Source: Sclerodactyla briareus (taxonomy: Eukaryota > Echinodermata > Holothuroidea > Dendrochirotida > Sclerodactylidae). From it: a stretch of 64,000 nucleotides of DNA. Location of the stretch: the NCBI GenBank assembly GCA_026419785.1, contig JAODTK010002021.1, forward strand, positions 148,501 through 212,500. Direction: 5' to 3'. Below the pieces are notes generated by a model. The model was given only the letters and a program-made list of their open reading frames with translations, had not been told where the DNA came from and made no database searches. Positions 11,805 through 23,160 of the stretch are shown here, in pieces; position 1 is the first letter of the stretch; every line of letters begins with the position of its first letter. The position numbers and the translations under genes are program-made.

Positions 11805-13580
11805 CGCTCATGAAACAGTACTCTTAAGCTGGTGTTTCCACGAGGCGGACGCGGGCGCCGGGCGCAGTGAGGGCCGCTGGACGCAGTCGGAAAAAATATG
11901 GAAAAAAAATGGATTATATAAAATTTATTTGGGCAAGGTTTTTTTTTTCGTTTTTGTTTTTGGAGTGGATGGAGCGTCGAGGTTTCGAAAAGTGGGGGGG
12001 ACAGATCGAACGCAAATGACCAACTAAGCCGAGCGCCACCACCGGTTGGCGCAGAGCGTACAAAGAAAATTCAGATTTTCATCCCCTCGAGATCGACGGA
12101 AGCGGCACTGCCAGGCGCAATAGCAAACATCTACATGTGTGATTGTGCTAAAAGACAGACAAAAAGTTTGCAATTGTGCATACTATAGATGATTTACCAA
12201 TTATCACACATGGCGTTTTTATTACCGTTCCTACTACTCGTGCTGGTTTTGTTTACGTGGGATCCAGGGGTCTATACTACCGAACGGTCTCTGGTGGGAC
12301 GAAAGGGAAAAGCCCTAGCGTACGGGCACTCACCCACTTTGGGAGCAAAATTGTACCCAATTTTTACAAGTCAGTCCATCGGAGACTACCGTCCGCGCGA
12401 AGGAAAAATTGCATGTTTTCGGGCATTTTATCGAAAAAGTCTGGCAAAAAAAAAAAATCACTTTGCTTTTTTTACTCCCAATTTTTTTCCAATGATTTTC
12501 GCACCTAATTTTTCATCTCAGAAAAATGGGAGGGTTTTGGGTCGCCCCCCCAGGCTTCTGAAATTCATATCGAGTGAACAAAATATTCGAAGCATTACAA
12601 ACATCGCATATTTAGCCACAAACCTTGGGCAGAAAAACGCCATTGCGCGCGAAACTTGATAATTAGCCACTTTTGGCTATTCTATTTTAAAATTCGAGAA
12701 CTCGGTATGGAACTTGGGTAATCCTTCCAATTCTGCCCTAGTCGGGTCAAGAACTTCACCTCGGGCCCTCGGGTCACTCACCAAGGATTAGTGGACATTG
12801 AGAAAGTTCCAACGCGGATATTGTTTGGTTAGACAACAACTGAATCAGTTTAGAGCGATACAAAATCGGGCATGATGTCCTTTATTATTTTTTAATCACC
12901 GGTCCGAAAAGTGCGGGGCAAAACGTATGATTATTCCCCCCACTTTTGAAAGGGGGGGGGGGGATTGATATTATGTCCCCCCGTCCCCCACCTGTTGACG
13001 CCCATGTGGCGTGGGGCGCTTGACAGTTTCTCATTTTCACCCATTTCAAGGACGCAATGATGTATACTGGTTAACGTCCTGGGCCTAAAGAAGACGGTTT
13101 GAGTATTGGACACTTTTTTACTATTTGAAAAGTTATATAATGGAATGCCTGACTGTTACGTGACAAAACTGAACACCATGCGACCCATAAGAGACTTGGA
13201 AAGCAAGATCGGAGAGTAGAAGGGTGGGCATTAACCAAAAGGCATCATAGGTCGCACATGCAGGGGCGGAAAATTTCTCCTCCCCCCCGCCTGCCCTCCA
13301 TTGTTAAAATTTGAACTCAAGTGGTCAACATTTGAAGATGAGCCCCATTTCAGCGAACGCGTTCGAAATTCGAACATCTCCATCCGGCGTTCAGGAATAA
13401 ACCTAGTTCTGAACACAAAGCTTCAGAGCTGAATACCACTTTTAACATGTGAGTTTTGAAGAAAAACACAAGGAGCAATGCTACAGGCTCACCACCCTCG
13501 CCTGCCTCCGCGCCTGCCCACGCCCGCGCCCGCCCGCGTCCACCTCGTGGAACCACACTTAGTCTTATGACGTTGACATA
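11805..13580. mobile_element. Element bounded by G/C-rich inverted arms (GGACGCGGGCG)
   Basis: TTTCCACGAGGCGGACGCGG at 11,834-11,853 is mirrored by the complement of 13,531-13,552, which reads GTTCCACGAGGTGGACGCGG. Both continue into degenerate G/C minisatellite about 40-60 bp long, and outward into 'CTTAAG' versus 'CATAAGACTAAGTG'. The arms enclose about 1.7 kb of otherwise AT-rich DNA. The interior includes a 156-codon plus-strand frame (12,189-12,659) whose first 20 residues from the second Met resemble a signal peptide but which matches nothing I know. A transposon interpretation is inferred from the inverted arms only. Confidence 0.4.
12925..13015. repeat. G/C-run dispersed repeat (copy 1)
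   Basis: A poly-G run followed by ATTGATATTATGTCCCCCC is also found at 27,061-27,112. Flanking C-runs and a trailing GCCCATG/GCCATG are shared. It looks like a common dispersed repeat with a purine-tract hairpin. It is not coding. Confidence 0.6.
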
Positions 13581-14602
13581 ACCAGAACGCCGAAAGGCCT
13601 TAGTGATTCCTTGACTGGTTTCTGTCAACCCCATAGCCAGACATATGGACAAATGGGAGATATACCACCTCATTATAGGCAACATAACGTCTGACAAATT
13701 CCTCTCTTTACCAACCAACTATAGGGTTCCTGTACCTTGGTAAGAAAGTCACACTAAATTTCGGGTATTCAGCCTTGAACCTGGCAACTTAGATGACCTC
13801 CGACCTGCCCCAGAAACAATAGGGTTTCATGTACTCTCATGGGGAATACACAAACCAATATGAGCCTCATTCACCCCGCCCATTACCAAAAACAATAGGG
13901 TTTCTGACTACCCCCCCTAAGAAATATACACACCTCATTTCAACCTGATCATACCAACCGTTCTGGACTTATCGTGTTTACATGGTTTTCAGACTTTGAC
14001 CTCCGGTGACCTCAGATGACCTCTGACCGAACCCCAAACAAATAGGGTTCAATTACTCATCATGGGGACCAACATACCAAGTATGACTTTCATCCATCCA
14101 GGTGGGGTCAAGTTATCGTTTTTCAAGCCAAAATTGCTAACTATCATTTTTCACAAATTGTTTTAGTTTCGATCAAAATTCACTCCTGAACCTGACCAAA
14201 AGCACTAGGGTTCCTGTACTCCCCATAAGAAAGCTTTACACCTAATTTCACCTCGATCAACCAACATTATGGATTATCGTGTTTACAAGGTTGCAGACTT
14301 ATACCTCGGTGACCTCAGATGACCTCTGACCTGATCGTAAAACGATAGGGTTCATGTACTCATCATGTGGGACACACATACTAAGTATGAGTTTCATTCA
14401 TCGGGTGGGTCGAGTTATCGTGTTACACGCCAAAATTGGCCGAATAAGCGAATTTACCAATTTTCTATTTCGACCAAGTCACCCCGACCTGAACCAGAAA
14501 CAATAGGGTTCCTGTACTCCCCATCAGAAGCTATACCACCTGATTTCACTTGTTCAGCACCAACCATTCTGACTATCGTGGTTTACCAGGTTTTTCATAC
14601 TT

Positions 14603-14635
14603 TGACCTCTGGTGACCTCAGATGACCTCTGACCT
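14603..14635 (+). promoter_or_regulatory. TGACCT half-site cluster (DR4-DR4-DR1)
   Basis: TGACCT occurs at 14,603, 14,613, 14,623 and 14,630, giving spacers of 4, 4 and 1 base. TGACCT/AGGTCA is the half-site bound by many nuclear receptors. DR4 and DR1 are classical spacings for RXR partners and for HNF4/COUP-TF. The same cluster recurs in every unit of the surrounding array with small changes. Binding is inferred from sequence only. Confidence 0.35.
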
Positions 14636-15688
14636 GACCCCAAAACTCTAGGGTTCATGTACTCTCATGGGGAACACACACCAAGTATGAGCTTCATCCA
14701 TCCAGTGGGGTCGAGTTATTGTGTTTACAAGCCAACTTGGCCAAAAGATCGAATTTTCACAATTTTCTACTTTTTCGACGCAAATTCACTCCCGACTGAC
14801 CCCAAAACAATAGGGTTCCTGTAACTCCCCAAAGAAAGCTATACACCTAATTTCACCTGATCAGACCAACCATTCTGGACTTATCGTGTTTACAAGGTTT
14901 TCAGACTTTTGACCCTGGTGACCTCAGATGACCGCTGAGCTGACCCAAAACAATATTGTACATGTACTCATCATGGGGAACAACATAGCAAGTATTAGCT
15001 TCAATCCATCCAGTGGGGTCGAATTATCCCCGTGTTTACAAGCCAAAACTGGCCGAAATATCGATTTTTCACAAATTTTCTATTTTCGACCAAAAATTAA
15101 CCCCGACCGGGGAACCAAAAAAAACAATAGGGTCCGTACTCCCCATAGCAAGCTATACCTAATTTCAACTTGATCAGGACCAACCATTCTGACTTACTTA
15201 TCGTGTTTACAAGTGTTCAGACTTTGGACTCTTGGTGACCTCAGATGAACCTCTGACCTCCTGACCTCAAAAACGACAGGTTCATGTACTCATCATGGGG
15301 AACCACCATACCCAAGTTTGCGCGAATCCATCCAGGTGGGGTCGAGTTATCGGGTTTACAAGCCAAAATTGGCCAAACTATCGAATTTCACAAATTCCTA
15401 TTTTCGACCACAATTCACTCCTGACCTGAACCAAAAACAATAGGGTTCCTGTACTCCCCATAAGAAGCTATACACCTAATTTTCAAACTTGATCAGACAA
15501 CCATTCTGGACATTTCGTGTTTACACTGTTTTCAGACTTTCACCTCTGGTGCCTCAGATACCCTTACCTCACCCAAAAACAATAGGGTTCATGATACTCA
15601 TCATTGGGAACACACATACGAAGTATGAGCCTGACCTACCCGAGCCTGATCAAGTTATCGTGTTTAACCAAAAAAAAAAGCTGGGCGT

Positions 15689-15732
15689 AACACACACACA
15701 TACACACCACACAACACACCACACACACACAC
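15689..15732 (+). repeat. CA/CCA microsatellite
   Basis: A run of ACACAC interrupted by CCACA marks the right shoulder of the 308-bp element. The second copy has an equivalent run at 53,700-53,760. Confidence 0.9.
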
Positions 15733-15899
15733 GACGTGACGCATAGATTCCTCTGACTTCGTCAAGGAATCAAAAAAGTCAACGTGCACTCAGCGGGTGT
15801 GCTAATATTATCGAGAGTGTCTCCGCCCTAATTTTCCACGAATCACTGGAGCTTTGTTTTTATAATCTGTAGGGGGCAGAGAAGGAGGAAACCCCGATC

Positions 15900-16620
15900 A
15901 ACTATAGCTACACGGGGCCAGTAGGGGCATACAATGGGCTGCTGCGTAGCGCCTACTGCAGCCCATATTGCCCCCATTAATATTTTGTTCACAGTGCCAA
16001 ATAATGTGGGCCCCCGCCCATGGGGTCAAGCTTTAATGGGTTCATCAAGCCGCACTGGAAACCATACCCAAAAATTGGCTGTTCCATTGAGGACCAATCA
16101 AATATTATGGGCAAACCAGGGACTGGTCTGTGGGCACACACATGGGCACCCCCCATGTTGCCCCATAATGTCTTGCTTGCTTGCCTATGTAGGCCCAATT
16201 AGGCAAATTAATGGGCCCTATCAAAGTCCCACTTACCCAAGTTTGGTGAGATTTCATTGAGGCCCATCAAATATCCACTTATTGGCAAACCATGAACTGT
16301 TTTGTAGGGCCCACATGGGTGCTCTTGATATTTCGTCCGCTCTACCATGTGGAGCACGAAGTGGCAAGTTTTACATGGGCTCGTAAGCTCATAGCATACA
16401 CTCACACTTCACCCACGCACTACTCACAACGGCCCCAATATAGTCAGTCTATCATTCTCCCGCGACAGTCTGCCCACCCAAAGCCCACGTGGGTCCAAAT
16501 ACAGGCTATTATTAACCCATGGACCTTATCCCCCCTTCACATGAGATTTCGGGCTCACAAAACCCACATGATCCCATCAACAGCAGCAGATCCTTCGCCC
16601 ATGAACATGTAGAAGGGTGA
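15900..16620 (+). repeat. Diverged tandem repeat, period about 180 bp
   Basis: The order GAxGxCCxATCAAATAT, ATTxxGGCAAACCA, GxACTG, TGTGGGCAC/TAGGGCCCACATGGG is seen near 16,088-16,150 and again near 16,260-16,320. Further GGGCCC/CATGGG words occur on both sides. The open frames here (for example plus 15,934-16,260) are produced by the repeat and lack domains. Two clear units and fraying edges are visible. Confidence 0.5.
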
Positions 16621-16639
16621 GGCCAATGCAGGCCCGGGA

Positions 16640-18240
16640 AACAGGGTACGGGTTTGATTGAACACTTTACGCATATAGCAACTTCATAACACCTGAATAA
16701 CAACTGTGCAACAAAGGTGTTGATTGATACTGCTAATGTGCACTTTTTGGCTGTACACTCGCTACTTGGGATGGGCAAGGGGAATTTGTGTCAGTTTTCT
16801 AACGCCATGCCCTATGCTACCTTTGGATATTTTTTGGTTTTCCTATCTTAGGGAGCTCAACCAAAATATACAACTTGACAGAACTTTTTTTTTTCCCTAG
16901 GAACAGCTACCGTCTTCAACAACCTTAGCTCATTCCATTTTTGAAACGAATATCCTAATTAGGGTCCCGAGGTTTGTTAGAGAATGTTATTTCCTTCCCA
17001 ATGATGTGAGCCGCACACAACTGTATTGGTTTTTTTTTTTGTTTTTTTTTTTTTTTTTTTTTTTAAACTAAAGAACACTCAATTAGGCCTATAGGCTACA
17101 ATACTTCAGACTCAGTGGGAAAGTGACACAAAAGCATCAAAACAATAAGCCTGTTCACGATTGTGAGTGCACATGCTAACCAATAAACATATAGGGCAGA
17201 TTCTATCTTCGTGATTCTACGTCACTAAGTACGGTCCCATTTTATACTGTACCATGGAGCCACCCGAACAACAAACTCAATTGCCCTATGGTAGCCAAAC
17301 CAGCCATAATTGTTACCCAATCGTGAACACCACCCACCGAAAACTGAGTATGGGGAAATGCCTGTAAAGTTTTGTGCTGGTAGAATGCTTAGTTTTCATT
17401 CAATTATCGAGTTTTCTGAAGGTTGCTTTTGCACACCGTCCGTGGAACGTCGAACAGCCAGTTTACCCCTGTGACTTTACCACCACAGTAAGCTCATCTC
17501 CTGTGACTGTAACTTACCTTTAAATCGTAATTCTAAGCATGCATGTACAACTATTCATTACTACTCGTGCATCGTGTCGAAAATTTGCAGTGGAGGCTGG
17601 ACAGTCATCTAAATCAACGTTGCACTATAATCACCCACAGGCTACAGCGGAAAGTCTAATCTCGGAACATTTGTTTCATGCTTATATACTCATGAATAAA
17701 TCACTGCGAGGGAGCCGGTGACTGCAAAATTTGTATTTGTACTTGTGTAGCTTCCTAACCATATCATTGACAAATGTGTATCAAACACATATAGTAATTG
17801 ATCTATTGTAAATTATAAAAAAGTGGGCAAGAAAGGTTTCATTCACACTGGAAGTGATTTAATTAGAACAGGGACCATCCATTGTATATACCGTGTACGC
17901 GTTGTACGAGAGCGTGAGAAAGCAACGTCTCGGCAAAACTGGTAGTTCACCCAGTGGTTCTAATTTTTTAACACAAGCTGGTGTTGAACGTTTTCAGTGA
18001 TCGAACCGACAGAATCAGACACCCAAATTTGTTTCCATTAACTGTTTGGAGCAATTTTTTTAAAGTCATATTCTCATTCTTATAATTTGAAGATATTTTT
18101 GTTATTTATAGGAGGCTCGTAGAAGGTGTGCCACTCTAATTTTTGCCACATCGAGTATGTCACCTGATAAAAGCGGGCCTGATAATAATGGTGAAAAATC
18201 TCAAATATCTTCAAACAAGATTTCCTTTCAGTCAATCAGG
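16640..18240. other. Non-coding; poly-T tract at 17,030-17,064
   Basis: A 35-base run of nearly pure T at 17,030-17,064 may be the reverse-strand tail of a retroposed copy, but no retroposon body could be identified next to it. The rest holds no frame or repeat that I recognise. Confidence 0.5.
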
Positions 18241-18979
18241 TTGAGATGTGATAGTATTGTGTCCTTGCGACAACACTGGAGTTACCAAAGAAATAACATC
18301 ACGGGTGACCTATACCTACGAAATTGATGACAGACATGGAAAATCGCATGGGATAGCTTCTGAACACGAGTTGAGGGTAAGCCACCCGTCAGCGATGATT
18401 ATTTGGGACGAGAAATCGTGGAACGACCTTCTATTAATTCCATTAACGACATATTATGCTTTACCGGTTCCTGAATTTGTGGAGTTACAGACTTGCTATC
18501 GAAATACGATCATATACGGAATGGACTAACTATGACATGTTATTGTAATTACGACGTCTTCAGGTGGTCATTTGTGGCCCAGAACAATTCCAGAGTGGAA
18601 TGCGCTTCGCTCACTCTGCAGGAATTAAGTAGTCCTGTGGTGTTTTCTGGTGATGGTGTGAATTCTTCATCATCATCTTCAACTCTGACTCTTCAATAAG
18701 CTTGTGCCTGTTGTGTGCGTCCCCTATGTAGTGATACTGAACCACTAGCTGGTGTTTACATAGTACCAGACAAACAGACAACTGATCCAAATGGAAACCA
18801 CGGCTTGTTATCAGCATGTCTGATCTATAAACATGTCCAATAATCAATGGGTGAATCACAGTCATTAACATAAAATCGATGCAATTATCCAGGAGCAGTG
18901 CTCGGCGGTAAATCTGGTTCAGGGTTCATTCACGGTACGCGCTTCAATACGAGGAGCGGCAAACTACCTGCATGCGCTC

Positions 18980-19157
18980 CATCTCTCGACCGGTACCTTC
19001 ACTGTATGCACTCTGAAGCTCATCCGGTACCTTCACTGCATGCGCATCCGTCCACCTTTTGGACAGGTACCGTTTCACGCATATATGCGTTTTCCGTCAC
19101 TCACAGGTACATTCACTGCAGGCTCTCCGTCACTCGACCGGTTTAACCTTCACTGTT
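18980..19157 (+). repeat. Minisatellite, period about 35-45 bp
   Basis: CCGGTACCTTCACTGTATGC, CCGGTACCTTCACTGCATGC, CAGGTACCGTTTCACGCAT, CAGGTACATTCACTGCAGG and CCGGTTTAACCTTCACTG follow each other. They are separated by variable C-rich linkers containing TCCGTCAC or similar. About five units are visible. Confidence 0.7.
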
Positions 19158-19296
19158 GACTTACGCCAACATAATACCTGAAATGGCTTAACGCATAACT
19201 TATTTTAAGGGCCGATCCACACTTACACAAAATCGATACAAAAGTTAACTGTCATGATGTCCAGGGCGCGTCACTCTGTATCACTATCCCTTACGT

Positions 19297-19456
19297 CCCA
19301 AGCACTGTTGTCCATAAGAATCAATTAGCGCCTTCACTGAAGCCCTACTGCCATAAAAGGTGACGCGCGCTAACACTAAATCCCCTCCATTGGTTCCTAA
19401 ACTGCTGTCCATAGTAATCAATTAGCGCTTTACCAGAGGCAGAACACTGCCTTACC
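19297..19456 (+). repeat. Two-copy direct repeat, offset about 95-100 bp
   Basis: CACTGTTGTCCATAAGAATC followed by AATTAGCGCCTT is repeated as AACTGCTGTCCATAGTAATC followed by AATTAGCGCTTT. Each is followed some 20 bases later by ACTGCC. The pair lies downstream of the LTR start of the minus-strand retroelement and could belong to its LTR, where short internal duplications are common. Confidence 0.6.
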
Positions 19457-19459
19457 CGT

Positions 19460-20067
19460 TACTAGCCATAGAGGACACGAGCGTAACAACTAACCTTGAT
19501 CCCACCCACAGACAAGTCCCGTTCCTCGTCAAACTCCTCCCTCAAAGATCGTGTAGTCTGAATGGTAACCGGAAACAGCCCACAGCAGACTGCGCCGGGC
19601 CGCCGATTTAACCCGGTTTCATTCCACGATACCAACGCGTCTGTCACACCCACTATCTTCCTGCCTTCTAGATGGTCCAACCACAATGCTCCATAAAGGT
19701 TTCCCGGCTCAAATAATTCCTTTGGCTTGCCCCGATTGGCTGCAAAGGTCCCCAGACATCGTAGAGCCATCCGGCATGCCGTCTGACCTCCGATTGGTTA
19801 GGCCCGATCATCTCATTAACGGCACGACACTTAACTCCGTTTGACTTAACACGGCACGTGTCCTAACTTGTCGCATCCACGCGGCCCGTGGCTCTATACT
19901 TCTCACAGTCAGACGTGAGGGCTAAGCCACGTGCCTTCCTAATTGGCTCACGGACAGCGGAAGATCACGCCCCACCGCACGGTGTCAACTGCTCTCGTAT
20001 TCTCGGAAAAGCTCACGAGGATGTTTTAGTCTCTCCGACTCGGGGTCGGAATTCGCATCTCGTTACA
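19460..20067 (-). mobile_element. Probable 3' LTR of the gypsy relic
   Basis: It starts with TGTAACG immediately after the polypurine tract and is G/C-richer than its surroundings. Dense overlapping open frames on both strands are a base-composition effect. The inner edge is clear. The outer edge is not: no matching CGTTACA end or target duplication was found, so the lower coordinate is only an estimate. Confidence 0.4.
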
Positions 20068-20086
20068 ATCCACCCCCCCCTCAGCT
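20068..20086 (-). other. Polypurine tract and 3' LTR start
   Basis: On the minus strand, AGCTGAGGGGGGGGTGGA is followed one base later by TGTAACGAGATGCG. A purine tract directly before TG is the normal primer site for plus-strand synthesis and marks the 5' tip of a 3' LTR, here at about 20,067. The far LTR edge could not be fixed. Confidence 0.65.
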
Positions 20087-21010
20087 TATGACCGCCCGCA
20101 TAAACATAGCACAATGGAGGCGGTAATTGTCAACCATCACCATCCACCGATCAGGTGGCTTCGCGCCTTCTCTCTCTACCGTTCTCCGTTTCCACAGGTT
20201 GGTACCATCTGAACGCACTCGGATCTCTGGTACACCGGCCTCGCCAAACCGTTCCTTCTCTTCCTTCAGCTCTCTCTTTGTTGTAGCCTCCTCTGCAGCC
20301 TCCGAGTCCCCACGGGTCCGCGTCATCTGCACGCTCCACCGAACTGTTTGCGGTCGTGTCCATACAGGGCCCTTCCGTCCATTCAGGTTTCTCCCCCCTC
20401 ATAGCCTTTCAAGCGTTGATGACCAGCTTTGGTTTTCGTTTCCGGCCCGAGCAGCACCCTATATTAACACATCTTGACCTTTTTCAATGACTCCAGGCCC
20501 AGACCATGGTCGACTCATTTCGATGGGATTGTCCCTTCTTCAGAGGGATGATTGCACCGCGGACACGTCGCCTCTGGCGTAGGTTTTGCCCCCCCTCCAG
20601 CTGTATACCCGTCCATTCTGGTAAGCTTTCTGCTAGTACTGGTTCTGAGGTGTTCATCTTTGCTCCGGACGGATCGGCCACCTCGCTTCGTGACGCACAC
20701 CTCACCGCACTTGCAATTCTCTCCACGTCCCGCACCGTATCACTCCAGACGCTGTCTCCTTTATGCCTCCCAGGACAGGACACCCTCTTTCAGCACGGAT
20801 GTCCCATTGCGACCGTAATTCTGGGGACCTCTGCTTCCCCCTGAGACTCTTCCCATTCTGGTCCGGTGGTTCTGCCTCTTTTGCCTCGATAATTGGTCTG
20901 ATGTTCTCATCCGCCATCTGCAAACGGCTGAGCTCCCTGTCGTCCCTTCCCACTGCCCAGGGTCTTCGACGCTGTCTTCTCAGGGGCCCCATTCCTTCAC
21001 CGTTAGGTTA
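20081..21010 (-). pseudogene. Ty3/gypsy retrotransposon pol relic (3' part)
   Basis: On the minus strand from about 20,992 the frame has the spacer that joins RNase H to integrase in Ty3/gypsy polyproteins. Visible are RELSRLQMADENIRPIIEAK, then SPELRSQWD, then a degenerate 'D/RGxL' stretch, then RCGTWRELQV. After a frameshift, a CPRC pair with NHPSEEGTIP downstream (about 20,515-20,565) fits the second half of the H2C2 integrase zinc finger. The integrase catalytic core is not found. The next frame (20,332-20,081) is charged, runs KRELKEEKERFGEAG, and ends with PPDRWM just before the polypurine tract, as pol tails often do. Frameshifts and the missing core make it non-functional. The 5' half of the element is absent. 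Confidence 0.6.
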
Positions 21011-22690
21011 AAACTGGTTCGTATCTACTACAGTTTTTGTGTACAAAAATAGTCGAGTACCGGTAAATTGTTCAGTTTTTAAAACTCTAATTTACCTTGC
21101 CATTGCAACTAGTGCAATGCTGAACGGGTCAGTTCACTACTTGTTGGTGAAGTTGAAGTCAAATGACAAAAAATTCAGGGTTTTTTACTCTTTGGTGATT
21201 GCTCCCAAGGGAACTGAGAGGCACGGACTTTCTCCTGCTGACGGTACCTGTATTTTAGTCACGTTTTGATATCGGGGAACAATTAATCCTCACTGACTAC
21301 TGACAGCCGTAATTATCCCGCCAAATTTCCCTCCCTCCTCATTCGCCTCCAGGAGCGTGATAACCTCGAATAAGCTAACCATCGGTGCGGTTTTATTACT
21401 AGTCCACAAGTAACTTAGGGCCCCACCGACCTAATAGATGAGTGTGTTTCATTATACATAAAAAGAATAAGAGCTGTGTGAGGTTGGCTTATTTAGAACC
21501 GCATCAATCAACCTCAATAAGAAGGTTTCAATTAGTTCCGTAGTTGGGAATCTCTCAGATAGTTCTTGAGGGATATCCTGATATTTTTCTGGCACTTCTG
21601 TAGAGGAGAGGATAAATGAAAATCACGAGCAAACATCCTACCCCTGCTTGCCGACGGGTGCACGTGATCATCAACAACGGGTGCTAAGAACCTATTTGTT
21701 GAATTATAACGGTCCATATGCAATGAATCACATATCAGGGAACTACTGTATAACAACAGATCATTACAACAACATCAGCAACAGCAGCACTTGGCTCAGA
21801 AACACAAATCTTATGTTGTCTCAATCTAGTAATAATTATTTGAAAGTTCTTTAGAGAGTATTTTATTGAATTCGTCCCGATACTGATAAAGGCAATTCAA
21901 CATTTCATTGTACATTGGTATTCGGATATCACAAAGGCCTACCAGTATACGTCGACACTCATTAGAATATGCCACGAACCAGTTCCTATACCCTGAGGAC
22001 TGCACACCCCGAAAAAAACCATTAAGCATACCATGACACGCACAAAACGAAGAATTACAACATGATGTAGGAAATAAATCTCAACGTTTGTTCACTGACA
22101 AGAAAAAAAGAAAGATGAGGTAATGAATACCACATCATTCTCATGCCTTTTGATATAGGGATCTACTCGAGAGCTGTACAGAGTAGTGATTGTACCTTTT
22201 TAGGCAGCCAGATTACATAGTTTACTTCTTGGTAACTAAGGTCCCGATAGCAATAAAAATTAGTCAAACACGACCGTCCTAGAAACAGATTGGTGTGAAC
22301 ACGATCGGCCCTAAGGCGGGTAATCTCGCTATTTTAAATTATTACCGTAAATACGCTTAGCAACGAAAGGGTCTTATATATGCTCTGAGTCAGTAAATGC
22401 TGTCAATTTGTTAACGAAAAATACTGCAGCAGTATTCACGACAAGTAATCGAATTTCTTCGTCCCATATTTTTACAGTTTTGTCCTCGTTCACTGATCTA
22501 AATTACCCAAAAAATCCTAACTAACGCTCGATCAATACAGGTTTCAAAGTATCTGTTTTGCCTATTTTGATGATGATAGTCCAGTCGAATCTGCCTGTGC
22601 AGAATCGAGCAAAATGTCGTATTCTCCAAAATGCTCCAACAGTCTGTTACTAACCTATTCGTCCATCTTTCGGGCCTCTACCAGAAAATA
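21011..22690. other. No recognisable feature
   Basis: No 5' part of the neighbouring retroelement and no second LTR are seen here. Short open frames have no recognisable domains. Confidence 0.5.
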
Positions 22691-23160
22691 AGCACAATCG
22701 TAGAACGTCATTGTGGCTGCCGTTGAAAATGCCACTTTAGGACTAAACCCCCTGGAGGGGCAAACCTTTGATTTTAACATGTCTATTTTTCTATGGTCTA
22801 ACTTGGCGAGCCGAGGATTGAACCTATTCAAGACCCCCCAGAGTGGCAGACCTGAATACTGCACCTATTTCAGCCTGCGAACCCTCGCCAGTTACGCGGA
22901 ATAAGGCAAATGCCTCTTTGGCGGGACACAACACTTAATGTGGGGGAGAGGAGGGAATCACACGCATACGGCACCTTGCAAATTGCGCACCTCTCATTCG
23001 TCCCTGCTCCGAATCCCTTGTACTGAGGCGTCCAGGGAGAAGGCAACAGGTGACCATGTTTAAAGTCTTTGTTATCCCCCGACTTGCTTCGAACCCCGGC
23101 TACCGGGGTGGAACAACCGATGCTCTACCAACAATGTGTCAACCACTCGGTCAATACGAG
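22690..23160 (-). mobile_element. tRNA-derived SINE relic(s)
   Basis: On the minus strand from 23,157, GACCGAGTGGTT resembles the start of a tRNA-Ser/Leu-like head. TGGTAGAGCATCGG fits a pol III A-box, and CCGGGGTTCGAAGC fits a B-box/T-arm. The body continues towards 22,900. A second T-arm-like end, GGTTCAATCCTCGGCTCGCC, lies at 22,805-22,824. The acceptor stem and anticodon arm cannot be folded into a functional tRNA, so this is retroposed or degenerate. Whether it is one composite element or two is unclear. Confidence 0.5.

Larger units (their letters stand above)
13585..15810 (+). repeat. 308-bp tandem array, about 6.5 units (main copy)
   Basis: ACAATAGGGTTCCTGTACTCC recurs near 13,723, 13,895, 14,205, 14,501, 14,811, 15,125 and 15,438, giving a period of 300-313 bp apart from the first partial interval. 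Each unit contains, in order, CACCTAATTTCA, CCAACCATTCTGGA, TTATCGTGTTTACAAG, a TGACCT cluster, AGGGTTCATGTACTCATCAT, GGGGAACACACATACC, TGAGCTTCATCCATCC and GGGGTCGAGTTATC. The left edge carries AGTGATTCCTTGAC. The right edge passes through a CA microsatellite (15,689-15,732) to GTCAAGGAATC, the inverse of the left edge. A second element with the same plan lies at 52,225-53,860. Confidence 0.85.

Noticed and set aside
12189-12659. A 156-codon frame starting with a hydrophobic, signal-peptide-like N-terminus.
   Set aside because: The body is Lys/Phe-rich because of A- and T-runs, no donor or family match is visible, and it lies inside a candidate mobile element.
13723-15670. Telomere-like AATAGGGTT words repeated many times.
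   Set aside because: They occur once or twice per 308-bp unit and never as tandem TTAGGG, so they are part of the satellite unit.
18248-18529. A 93-codon plus-strand frame with a plausible amino-acid composition.
   Set aside because: There is no acceptor or donor at suitable positions and no recognisable family. It is left unannotated.
20127-20844. Several overlapping plus-strand frames of 80-116 codons.
   Set aside because: They are antisense shadows of the G/C-rich minus-strand gypsy pol relic.
22290-22345. CCCTAAGGCGGGTAATCTCGC resembled a large-subunit rRNA fragment.
   Set aside because: The match is short and flanking sequence shows no rRNA helices or further conserved words.
23074-23160. 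A functional tRNA-Ser/Leu gene on the minus strand.
   Set aside because: A- and B-box words are present but the acceptor, anticodon and variable arms do not pair. A SINE relic is more likely.
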